From positions 1 to 64,000 of the forward strand of contig JBMYXI010000006.1 in NCBI GenBank assembly GCA_049608225.1: a DNA stretch of 64,000 bases. Reading direction: 5' to 3'. The position numbers and the translations under genes are program-made. Below, in pieces: positions 36,523 through 44,330 of the stretch (the stretch's first letter is position 1; each line of letters begins with the position of its first letter). The DNA comes from Parashewanella sp049608225 (GTDB taxonomy: Bacteria; Pseudomonadota; Gammaproteobacteria; Enterobacterales; Shewanellaceae). Under the pieces are notes generated by a model. It ran no database searches and had not been told where the DNA came from. It was given only the letters and a program-made list of their open reading frames with translations.

Positions 36523-36988
36523 TTTACAATTGGAGTTAGATTTACAAATTGCCTGTAAATCAACTCAGCTACCAAGCCAAGCAGAATTTGAGTTATGGGC
36601 AAAAACGGCAATTGAAGGGCATCAATCTCAAGCCGAACTGACCATTCGTCTTGTTGACAGCGAAGAAAGCCAGCAATTGAATCACGACTATCGCGGTAAA
36701 GATAAACCGACCAATGTGCTATCCTTTCCGTTTGAAGTACCAGATGGCATTGAACTACCATTACTGGGTGATTTGATCATTTGCATTCAAGTTGTTGAAC
36801 AAGAAGCGCAACAGCAAAACAAACCATTGAAAGCCCATTGGGCGCACATGGTTGTACATGGCTGCCTTCATCTGCTAGGGTATGATCATATTGATGATCT
36901 CGAGGCTGAAGAAATGGAAGCCCTAGAGACGCAATTAATAAAAAAATTAGGGTTTGACGACCCATACAAAATTCAAGAGGAGCAATAA
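36512..36988 (+). CDS. ybeY: Endoribonuclease YbeY
   Basis: 158 residues from the ATG at 36512 (MKPDLQLELDLQIACKS), which aligns with E. coli YbeY (MSQVILDLQLAC...); the frame to 36491 adds 7 residues inside ybeZ. Zn-dependent RNase acting in 16S rRNA 3' maturation and ribosome quality control. The metal site is 'HMVVHGCLHLLGYDH' (three His). 'YRGKDKPTNVLSFPFEVPDG' is the other conserved block. Second gene of the ybeZ-ybeY-corC-lnt run. Confidence 0.97.
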   Translation: MKPDLQLELDLQIACKSTQLPSQAEFELWAKTAIEGHQSQAELTIRLVDSEESQQLNHDYRGKDKPTNVLSFPFEVPDGIELPLLGDLIICIQVVEQEAQQQNKPLKAHWAHMVVHGCLHLLGYDHIDDLEAEEMEALETQLIKKLGFDDPYKIQEEQ

Positions 36989-37031
36989 TTAGTTTTTTCA
37001 TTTTTGATAAGAAGAAACTAAGCGAAAATCT

Positions 37032-37886
37032 ATGAGCGACGATATCCCCCCGAGTACCAGCGCCCACAAAAAAGGCTGGTTAGATAAAGTAAGCCAGTTG
37101 TTTCAGGGCGAACCTCAAAACCGAGAAGACTTGGTAGAAGTAATCGCAGACGCTGAGCAGCGTGACGTAATTACTGAAGATACCCGAGAAATGATAAAAG
37201 GCGTATTAGAAGTTTCCGATCTTCGAGTACGTGACATCATGATCCCAAGAGTACAAATTGTTACTCTGGATATTGATGATTCGACAGAAGATTTGCTCAA
37301 TACTGTTATCACTTCCGCTCACTCCCGCTTTCCAGTGATCAATGACGACAAAGATCACGTTGAAGGCATATTGCTCGCAAAAGATTTATTAAAGTTTGGT
37401 TTTAACCAAAGTGACGAGCCTTTTGAATTATCCAAAGCTATCCGCCCTGCTGTTGTAGTACCAGAAAGCAAACGCGTTGATATTCTGCTTAAAGAGTTCC
37501 GCAGCCAACGTTATCACATGGCCATTGTCGTCGATGAGTACGGTGGCGTTTCTGGTTTGGTGACAATTGAAGATATTCTTGAAGAAATCGTCGGTGAAAT
37601 TCACGATGAATTTGATCACAACAATGACGACGACGGAGAAATTCGTCAATTAAACAAGTCTGTTTATCTCGTTAAAGCCCTTACCACCATCGAAGACTTC
37701 AATGAAGAGTTCAATACTCAATTTAGCGATGAAGAGTTTGATACCGTCGGCGGATTGGTTTCTCATGCATTTGGTCATTTACCCGAACGAGGCGAAGAAG
37801 TTGCTATCGATGGTGTGAGCTTTAAAGTCACCAATGCCGATAACCGCCGACTAATACAATTAAAGGTAAAATTGCCTGAGTCATGA
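37032..37886 (+). CDS. corC: Magnesium/cobalt transporter-associated CBS protein CorC
   Basis: 284 residues. Two CBS domains (about 70-185: 'DLRVRDIMIPRVQIVTLDID', 'VVDEYGGVSGLVTIEDILEE') and a C-terminal CorC_HlyC domain ('FNTQFSDEEFDTVGGLV'). No membrane segments, as in E. coli CorC (YbeX). Linked genetically to Mg/Co efflux and ribosome biology in E. coli. It lies 43 bp after ybeY and overlaps lnt by four bases (ATGA), so they form one operon. Confidence 0.95.
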   Translation: MSDDIPPSTSAHKKGWLDKVSQLFQGEPQNREDLVEVIADAEQRDVITEDTREMIKGVLEVSDLRVRDIMIPRVQIVTLDIDDSTEDLLNTVITSAHSRFPVINDDKDHVEGILLAKDLLKFGFNQSDEPFELSKAIRPAVVVPESKRVDILLKEFRSQRYHMAIVVDEYGGVSGLVTIEDILEEIVGEIHDEFDHNNDDDGEIRQLNKSVYLVKALTTIEDFNEEFNTQFSDEEFDTVGGLVSHAFGHLPERGEEVAIDGVSFKVTNADNRRLIQLKVKLPES

Positions 37887-39424
37887 AGTTAACGACCTAT
37901 TTGACTGACAATAAGTGGGCAAGAACCCTGCTCACTTATTTATCTGGAGCCAGCTGCGTGCTGGCTTTCGCACCTTATAACCTTTGGTTTTTGCTGCCTA
38001 TTGCCCTTGCCTTCAGTCTTTGGCAGTCAAAGCATTTATCAAGTAAAGCCAGTTTTTATCATTGGTTAAGTTTCGGCTTCGGCTATTTCAGCTTTGGGAT
38101 CAGTTGGGTACATGTCAGCATTGCAACTTACGGTGGTGTACCACTTGTCATTTCCATATTAATGATGGCGGTGCTTGCAGGGTACTTAGCTCTGTTTCCT
38201 GCGCTCGCGGGTTACTTAAGTCAGCGATTTACTAACGGTAACGCCGTCAGCAAAAACCTATTATTGTTTCCAGCTTTCTGGACATTAACTGAATGGCTTA
38301 GAGGCTGGGTACTAACAGGCTTTCCATGGTTATGGTCGGGGTACAGCCAAACTGATGGTCCATTACTGCCGTTAGCTTCATCCATTGGCGTTATCGGCTT
38401 AAGCTTCATAATTGCGCTTATTGCGGGTTCACTCGCGCTGCTGTTAAGTAAACGCTGGCAGCCTTTGATGATAATCATACCTGTAGTTGGCTTGTGTATT
38501 TGGTTATCGCCTAAGCTGTCCAATATTGAAGCGACCACAAAGACCATGAAGGTTGCATTGGTGCAAGGTAATATTGCCCAAAGCATGAAGTGGAAGCCAG
38601 AAATGCTATGGCCGACACTAATAAAATACATGGATTTAACCCGAAAAAACTTTGACGCAGAAGTGATCATTTGGCCAGAAGGCGCGATCCCGGTTCCGGA
38701 GGTTGTTACGTCAGACTTTTTAAATACTGCCAATCAATCAGCAAACTTAAATGATGCCGCTATCATCACTGGGCTGAGTAGTTATAATCCACCTGATTAT
38801 TACAATGCACTCATTGTGCTTGGTAATGCCCATCAAGCAAAACAAACTCATGGTGATTATCGCCCTCACGGCGAGAACGAATACCATAAACACCATTTAT
38901 TGCCCATTGGTGAATTCGTACCTTTTGGCGATCTATTACGACCTTTAGCGCCGTTATTTAACTTGCCCATGTCTTCGTTCAGTCGCGGCAATTATCGTCA
39001 AGCGGATCTCCAAGCACATGGTTATAAACTCGCTCCGGCGATTTGTTTTGAAATTGCTTTTCCACAACAAGTCAGAGACAACTTAAAGCAAGACACCGAT
39101 GTATTGCTTACCGTTTCCAATGATGCGTGGTTTGGCAAATCCATTGGGCCATTACAGCATATGCAAATAGCGCAAATGCGAGCAGTCGAATTAGGCCGCC
39201 CGCTGTTACGTGGTACCAATAACGGCGTCACAGCTGTGGTGGATTGGCGAGGTAAAATTACTGAACAATTGCCTCAATTTAAAACTGATGTGTTGCGCGC
39301 TGAAGTACCTTTAGTTAAAGGGGAAACGCTATTTTATCGGATCGGACAATGGCCGGTTTTAGGATTTTGCTTACTGTTAGTGCTTCTAGCGGTGGCGTTG
39401 AATCGAAACACCCTATCAAGCTAG
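37883..39424 (+). CDS. lnt: Apolipoprotein N-acyltransferase
   Basis: 513 residues. Inner-membrane enzyme that adds the third acyl chain to lipoproteins. About six N-terminal membrane helices, then a periplasmic nitrilase domain with the catalytic Glu in 'IIWPEGAIPVPE', Lys in 'YHKHHLLPIGEFVPFG' region, and Cys in 'APAICFEIAF'; a C-terminal helix follows. All catalytic residues are present. Start overlaps corC (ATGA). In Shewanella the next gene would be the ybeL/leuS block; here a 6-kb accessory segment intervenes. Confidence 0.97.
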   Translation: MKLTTYLTDNKWARTLLTYLSGASCVLAFAPYNLWFLLPIALAFSLWQSKHLSSKASFYHWLSFGFGYFSFGISWVHVSIATYGGVPLVISILMMAVLAGYLALFPALAGYLSQRFTNGNAVSKNLLLFPAFWTLTEWLRGWVLTGFPWLWSGYSQTDGPLLPLASSIGVIGLSFIIALIAGSLALLLSKRWQPLMIIIPVVGLCIWLSPKLSNIEATTKTMKVALVQGNIAQSMKWKPEMLWPTLIKYMDLTRKNFDAEVIIWPEGAIPVPEVVTSDFLNTANQSANLNDAAIITGLSSYNPPDYYNALIVLGNAHQAKQTHGDYRPHGENEYHKHHLLPIGEFVPFGDLLRPLAPLFNLPMSSFSRGNYRQADLQAHGYKLAPAICFEIAFPQQVRDNLKQDTDVLLTVSNDAWFGKSIGPLQHMQIAQMRAVELGRPLLRGTNNGVTAVVDWRGKITEQLPQFKTDVLRAEVPLVKGETLFYRIGQWPVLGFCLLLVLLAVALNRNTLSS

Positions 39425-39442
39425 AGGCCGTATATGGCCTCT
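39423..39442. terminator. Hairpin between lnt and the convergent orphan gene
   Basis: AGAGGCC (39423-39429) pairs with GGCCTCT (39436-39442) around a 6-nt loop, between the lnt stop and the end of the convergent gene. There is no long T-run, so efficiency is uncertain. Confidence 0.65.
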
Positions 39443-39447
39443 CGTCA

Positions 39448-40845
39448 TTATTTTCGTTCTTTAGCTAACAATTCATCATATCTGCGTTTTTCACTTTTAT
39501 ATGGTTCATGTGTACTAAGTAGTCCTAAAAGACGATCAAGGCTACTCCCTTCATTATCATAAACCTGATTTAAGGCAAAGACACTATGTTGGTGAGGTGT
39601 GGCCCCAATATAATGTAACAATGTACACACTGGGACTTCCATTATCGTAGCAATCGATTTTATTTTATCGAAATGAGAAATTTCATCATCTATGCAGCAT
39701 ATTTGATCTGGTTTGAATCCTGATCGCTGACAATATTGATTGATCCTCAATTCCTTATCTCCTGCACACGTGCCTTTTGTTACACTAGGCTTACAGTCGA
39801 TAAAATCAAACCAAGCATGCTTAATCCCCGTCAGTGCAAACTTTTCATCTAGGGACTCTGCTGTGCTGTTTGACACAACAACAACCCGACTATCAGGACA
39901 AATAACACGAATTCTATCAATCCAGCCTTTGACATCGGCGATATTAGCTGCAAAGTGGACAGCATCATCGACACATCTACCATATAGCGGCACATTTCCT
40001 CTGTATTTTTGCTTTACTGTTCTAGATATCAAGGTATCATCAACATCGACAATGCAAAGTGTTTTTGCATTGGGTTGTAAATGCTTATGCATCGCATTTA
40101 AATCAACGACTGCCCCCATATCTCGCACTTGAGTTTCAAATTCTTTTTTTTGTGCTGCATGTACTTGTGTTTTCGAAGGGGTAGGCATCTTTTGTCGAGG
40201 TAACACGCCTGACGGTACATCACTTGCCTCAGATTTAAGCAAGGTCAATTGAAAGATTACCTCTGGTATAATATCAAGGCGCCCCCTTTGATTTATGAAC
40301 GTTTGTGCCCACTGAGGGTTTTGTCTTAACACGGTTTTAAATTGATTAAAGTTAAACTGCTTCAAGCTAGGTTCGAGAGATTTTGCACTATCAAATGCTG
40401 TTGCTAACGCTTTATCTGTTGCCGCACTTTTAGCCACTGGCGGTGTGGAGATGTTTCCCCTTAAACTCGGCTTTTGCTTTTGTTGTGATCGGATAGGATT
40501 ACTCGCTGGCGCACTATCAATCACTACCCACTCGTCCATGTCTTCTAGGGGGGAACAAGGTGTTTGATGTAAAGGTTGACTCAGCGCACGTTCAAAAAAG
40601 TCGGTATATCGATCTTTTTCACCATTTGCTGATGTTAATAAATAACCACCACCTAATTTGGGCTCGACTTTTACCTTATATTCCTTTGCTTCTCCAGAAT
40701 CACTCACATGTAATTCCACCAGCGAAGAACCAAACGTATTGGCTTCTGATTTTATACGATCAACGACGACGTTATCCTCGATAGAAAGCTCTTTCCCTGC
40801 ATAGGAAATTAAAACTAAATTGACAGAATCTGCAGCACCAGTCAT
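39448..40845 (-). CDS. Orphan protein: N-terminal beta module, linker motif, HAD-superfamily domain
   Basis: 465 residues. About 40-90: beta module ('LVELHVSDSGEAKEYKVKVE', then 'DRYTDFFERALSQ'). 100-110: 'EDMDEWVVID', an acidic-aromatic linker motif. 150-200 helical. 260-430: HAD-like hydrolase with motif I D267-V-D269-D-T271, motif II Ser325 in 'VVVVSNST', motif III Lys364 in 'CAGDKELR' and motif IV D386-D387 in 'CCIDDEISHF'. It resembles the DUF2608 HAD group found in Legionella and other host-associated bacteria; that placement is tentative. All HAD catalytic residues are present, so phosphatase activity is likely. No signal peptide. Lies in a foreign-looking segment between lnt and ybeL. 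Confidence 0.75.
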   Translation of the reverse strand: MTGAADSVNLVLISYAGKELSIEDNVVVDRIKSEANTFGSSLVELHVSDSGEAKEYKVKVEPKLGGGYLLTSANGEKDRYTDFFERALSQPLHQTPCSPLEDMDEWVVIDSAPASNPIRSQQKQKPSLRGNISTPPVAKSAATDKALATAFDSAKSLEPSLKQFNFNQFKTVLRQNPQWAQTFINQRGRLDIIPEVIFQLTLLKSEASDVPSGVLPRQKMPTPSKTQVHAAQKKEFETQVRDMGAVVDLNAMHKHLQPNAKTLCIVDVDDTLISRTVKQKYRGNVPLYGRCVDDAVHFAANIADVKGWIDRIRVICPDSRVVVVSNSTAESLDEKFALTGIKHAWFDFIDCKPSVTKGTCAGDKELRINQYCQRSGFKPDQICCIDDEISHFDKIKSIATIMEVPVCTLLHYIGATPHQHSVFALNQVYDNEGSSLDRLLGLLSTHEPYKSEKRRYDELLAKERK

Positions 40846-40950
40846 AAGTTACATCTCGATTAAATAATTCACCCTCTGTTGATCTTAGCTCAAAAATTGA
40901 CGTCTAAAATTAGTTTAAGTTAATGTTTACCATATCTACTTTTTAACTCT

Positions 40951-40968
40951 ATTCTGAACTTCTGCTGA
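40951..40968 (-). promoter_or_regulatory. 18-bp box upstream of the HAD orphan gene
   Basis: ATTCTGAACTTCTGCTGA (plus strand) is 106 bp upstream of the orphan gene start and agrees at 15 of 18 positions with the box at 30987-31004, 142 bp upstream of another orphan gene. On the minus strand it reads TCAGCNNAAGTTCAGNAT. It may be a shared activator or non-standard promoter element. Not found upstream of the other orphan genes in this window. Confidence 0.45.
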
Positions 40969-41044
40969 CTCTTTGCTGAGTTTAATTGCCTTCCCTCCTC
41001 TAGGTTACTAACCTAAGCCCATTCATGCTTCGAACAAATGAATT

Positions 41045-42409
41045 ATGGAAAAAAAAACGCAGCCAAATAGTAAAAGGCACCGACTCACCATAGAAGAATA
41101 CCAACAAAATTTCAGTGATATAAAACCAGCACTAACCAATTATCAGGCTCACATTGAAGCCAATCGTTGTCTGTATTGTGAAGATGCCCCCTGTATTTCA
41201 GCTTGCCCAACTAAAATTAATATACCCTCTTTTATTCAAAAGATTGCTGATGGCAATACCAATGGTGCAGCTAAAACAATTCTAGATGCCAACATTTTGG
41301 GTGGAAGTTGCGCCCGCGTCTGCCCAACGGAAATATTATGTGAAGGGGTCTGTGTTCGAAATAAAACACCTGAAAATGCTCCGATAAAAATAGCTCGATT
41401 ACAGCGATTCGCACTCGATAATTTTCAAACAGACTGCCACCCTTTTACCCGACAAACTGAAACAGGCAAGAAAGTTGCTATTGTGGGTTCTGGGCCTGCA
41501 GGTTTAGCTTGCGCCCATCACCTTGCTCGTCAAGGTCATCAAGTAACTATTTTTGATAAAAACCCCAAAGGTGGTGGTCTCAATGAGTATGGCATTGCTC
41601 AATACAAAATGGTCGATAATTTTGCTCAGAAAGAGGTCGACTTCATCCTAGAACTAGGCGGTATTGAACTCAAAACACAATGCGAACTTGGAAGAAATAT
41701 ACAACTGGACGAGCTCAGAAAAAAATACCACGCGGTGTTTTTAGGCATCGGACTTACTGGCAGTAAAGCCTTAGGCTTAGAGCAACAAGAGATCAAAGGA
41801 TTAGAAAACAGCCTCGATTACATTGCTAAGCTGCGACAATCTTCGCAGTTTTCAGAGCTTAACATTGGCGACAACATCATAGTTATTGGTGCGGGTAACA
41901 CCGCCATTGATATTGCTTGCCAAAGTAAGCGTTTGGGCGCGACTAATGTCACCCTTGTTTATCGTCGAGGCGAAAAGCACATGTCAGCCACTCATAAAGA
42001 AATCGAATTCGCTAAACAAAATGATGTAAAAATTGTCACATGGGCTAACCCGGTAGGACTAAAACTCAACGATGAAAAGCACATTATTGGCATTAAATTC
42101 GAACAGACTTGCCTTGATAGTGATGGTAACTTGCAAAGCTATGACAATCTGTTTTCACTGGATGCTGATACCGTTTTTAAAGCCATAGGCCAAGAGTTAT
42201 TAACGGAATGCTTTATCGGTAATGAAGCACCAGAGCTACATAAAGCACGTATTAAAGTTGACGCTGCATTTAAAACATCGCTAAAAAATGTATGGGCGGG
42301 GGGAGACTGTACTGATTCAGATGCAGAAGACCTAACTGTGCAAGCGGTGGAAGATGGTAAACAAGCAGCGATTTCAATTCATCAATATCTCACTGAATCT
42401 TCAAGGTGA
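41045..42409 (+). CDS. preT: NAD-dependent dihydropyrimidine dehydrogenase subunit PreT
   Basis: 454 residues. Flavin/Fe-S oxidoreductase subunit that, with PreA, reduces uracil and thymine (or oxidises the dihydro forms). N-terminal Cys clusters 'CLYCEDAPCISACPTKINIP' and 'CARVCPTEILCEGVC', a first dinucleotide-binding loop 'GSGPAGLACAHHLARQG', a second 'VIGAGNTAIDIACQSKRLG', and C-terminal 'VWAGGDCTDSDAEDLT'. It aligns well with E. coli PreT by eye. PreA follows by 3 bp. The ribosome site is weak. The enzymes that would continue the pathway (dihydropyrimidinase, beta-ureidopropionase) are not nearby. Confidence 0.94.
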   Translation: MEKKTQPNSKRHRLTIEEYQQNFSDIKPALTNYQAHIEANRCLYCEDAPCISACPTKINIPSFIQKIADGNTNGAAKTILDANILGGSCARVCPTEILCEGVCVRNKTPENAPIKIARLQRFALDNFQTDCHPFTRQTETGKKVAIVGSGPAGLACAHHLARQGHQVTIFDKNPKGGGLNEYGIAQYKMVDNFAQKEVDFILELGGIELKTQCELGRNIQLDELRKKYHAVFLGIGLTGSKALGLEQQEIKGLENSLDYIAKLRQSSQFSELNIGDNIIVIGAGNTAIDIACQSKRLGATNVTLVYRRGEKHMSATHKEIEFAKQNDVKIVTWANPVGLKLNDEKHIIGIKFEQTCLDSDGNLQSYDNLFSLDADTVFKAIGQELLTECFIGNEAPELHKARIKVDAAFKTSLKNVWAGGDCTDSDAEDLTVQAVEDGKQAAISIHQYLTESSR

Positions 42410-42412
42410 CCT

Positions 42413-43681
42413 ATGGCAGATCTAAGTAATGATTTTATCGGCATTAAATCACCAAATCCATTTTGGCTTGCTTCTGCACCGCCAACAGACAAAGCCTATA
42501 ATGTTTACCGTGCATTTGAAGCGGGCTGGGGTGGCGTAGTTTGGAAAACGCTTGGTGAAGATCCCGAAATCGTGAACGTCAGTTCACGCTATGCCGCACA
42601 CAAAAGTCAATCAGGCGAAATCATTGGTATCAATAACATTGAGCTTGTCAGTGATCGTCCTTTGCAAGTCAACTTAGACGAAATAACACAAACCAAAAAA
42701 GATTGGCCCGATAGAGCGCTGATCACCTCACTCATGGTACCTTGCGAAGAAAAAAACTGGCAACTTATGCTCCAAAAAGTTGCTGAAACCTATTGTGATG
42801 GTATCGAGTTAAATTTTGGTTGCCCTCACGGTATGCCAGAACGTGGAATGGGCGCGGCAGTCGGCCAAGTACCTGAATACGTCGAAATGGTCACGGCTTG
42901 GTGTAAAAAACACATCAACATTCCTGTCATCGTCAAACTCACACCAAACATTACCAATATCTTATTATCCGCAACCGCAGCCAAAAAAGGCGGCGCAGAT
43001 GCCGTGTCACTAATTAATACGATTAACTCTATTACTCAAGTTGATCTTGATAACATGGCAGGTATGCCAACAGTAGACGGCAAGTTCACCAGCGGTGGTT
43101 ATTGCGGTAATGCGGTAAAACCGATTGCATTAAACATGGTTGGACAGATCGCCAGAAATTCTTTTACTGCAAATTTACCTATGTCTGGCATAGGCGGTAT
43201 TTCAACATGGCGTGATGCCGCTGAGTTTATCGCTTTAGGCGCTAGCAATGTACAAGTGTGTACTGCAGCTATGCTGCATGGTTTTAAAATTATTGACGAA
43301 CTTAGTGATGGTCTGAAGAATTGGATGGATTCAAAGGGCTATAAAAAAACCGACGATTTCCGCGGCCTAGCCATACCCAACCTCACGGACTGGAAATACC
43401 TCGATCTAAACTACAAAATCATCGCAGAGATTAACCAAGATGCCTGCATAGAGTGTGGTCGCTGTTATGCCGCTTGCGAAGATACCGCACACCAAGCAAT
43501 TTCAATGCAAGAAACTGCGGATGGCAGTCGCCGTTTTGAAGTAATAGAGCAAGAGTGTGTAGGTTGTAATTTATGTCAAATCACTTGCCCTGTTCCCAAT
43601 TGCATAACCATGGGGCAAAAGATTACTGATAAGCCTTATACCAACTGGACTATGCATCCGAATAATCCGTTCAGAGATTGA
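42413..43681 (+). CDS. preA: NAD-dependent dihydropyrimidine dehydrogenase subunit PreA
   Basis: 422 residues. FMN-containing dihydroorotate-dehydrogenase-like barrel ('ELNFGCPHGMPERGMGAAVG', 'VIVKLTPNITNI', 'PMSGIGGISTWRDAAEFIAL') followed by a C-terminal ferredoxin domain with two 4Fe-4S motifs ('CIECGRCYAACED' and 'CVGCNLCQITCPVPNC'). This is the catalytic subunit that reduces the pyrimidine ring. Co-transcribed with preT (3-bp gap). Convergent with the following orphan gene, 13 bp away. Confidence 0.95.
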   Translation: MADLSNDFIGIKSPNPFWLASAPPTDKAYNVYRAFEAGWGGVVWKTLGEDPEIVNVSSRYAAHKSQSGEIIGINNIELVSDRPLQVNLDEITQTKKDWPDRALITSLMVPCEEKNWQLMLQKVAETYCDGIELNFGCPHGMPERGMGAAVGQVPEYVEMVTAWCKKHINIPVIVKLTPNITNILLSATAAKKGGADAVSLINTINSITQVDLDNMAGMPTVDGKFTSGGYCGNAVKPIALNMVGQIARNSFTANLPMSGIGGISTWRDAAEFIALGASNVQVCTAAMLHGFKIIDELSDGLKNWMDSKGYKKTDDFRGLAIPNLTDWKYLDLNYKIIAEINQDACIECGRCYAACEDTAHQAISMQETADGSRRFEVIEQECVGCNLCQITCPVPNCITMGQKITDKPYTNWTMHPNNPFRD

Positions 43682-43694
43682 CTCTACGCATCAA

Positions 43695-44309
43695 TCAATA
43701 CCATTGAATGTGAAGCGCTTCGAGTTGCTGAAATTCTTTTTCCTTCATTTTCAACTGTTTTAATAAGGCTATGCATGAACTCCGAATATCCGCAGCTGTT
43801 TTGCCTTGAGAGTCAAACTCTTTAAAGCACAAACGAAACAGTGACTCAAGTTGAGATTGTGAAGGCTTATCGTTCTTCGGCAACAAGCCATAAACCTTCG
43901 AAAATGGCACTCCTATCTTGATTGCAAAATGCTCCCAACTTTTGAAGTTAACGTTTACAAAATGCTCAGCAAGTCGACTTATTGTTTGCTCACGAACACT
44001 GATTTGAGGCGATGGTGATATAGGTTTCGATGCTGAAGTTGAAGGGAGTGATAATGAGCCTTGCAACTCATCCGTCGTTAAATTATTTTGATGCACTTGC
44101 GTTTCGTTTAAATACACACCAGTAGGGTTCACGTCACATTTAATAGCAAGAAAGTCCTGACCATTAACACTCAATAAGCTTGGGGAAACTTGATTAAATC
44201 GACCTGAATCATCAACGCCGGAATCCAAAGCATCAACTGAGCCGCTTTGCTGCTCATCGGTCAGCAAAGTCGGCAGCATCGATATATCTCTATTAACAGG
44301 TCCAGCCAT
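43695..44309 (-). CDS. Orphan protein with death-domain-like C-terminus
   Basis: 204 residues. The N-terminal 100 residues are Ser/Asp-rich with one short beta stretch ('LLSVNGQDFLAIKCDV'). Residues about 107-190 look like a death-fold six-helix bundle: 'ISRLAEHFV', 'SWEHFAIKIGV' (the W-x-x-[LF]-[AG] core with W125), 'FSKVYGLLP', 'SQLESLFRLCFKEFDSQGK' and 'TAADIRSSCIALLKQL', in the order and spacing of death domains (W..LA..LGL ... L..W....G..AT...L...L). Such domains mediate apoptotic/inflammatory signalling in animals. It is downstream of the ankyrin gene, 21 bp apart, so one operon. Function unknown; the fold call needs profile search. Confidence 0.65.
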   Translation of the reverse strand: MAGPVNRDISMLPTLLTDEQQSGSVDALDSGVDDSGRFNQVSPSLLSVNGQDFLAIKCDVNPTGVYLNETQVHQNNLTTDELQGSLSLPSTSASKPISPSPQISVREQTISRLAEHFVNVNFKSWEHFAIKIGVPFSKVYGLLPKNDKPSQSQLESLFRLCFKEFDSQGKTAADIRSSCIALLKQLKMKEKEFQQLEALHIQWY

Positions 44310-44330
44310 AAAAACCTCACTGATAGCTCA

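Noticed and set aside
36777..37067. 96-codon minus-strand frame spanning ybeY and the ybeY/corC junction
   Set aside because: It is antisense to ybeY and the start of corC; the hydrophobic segment is a complement artefact.
39740..40132. 130-codon open frame on the plus strand
   Set aside because: It is antisense to the HAD orphan gene, whose catalytic motifs are clear in the opposite frame.
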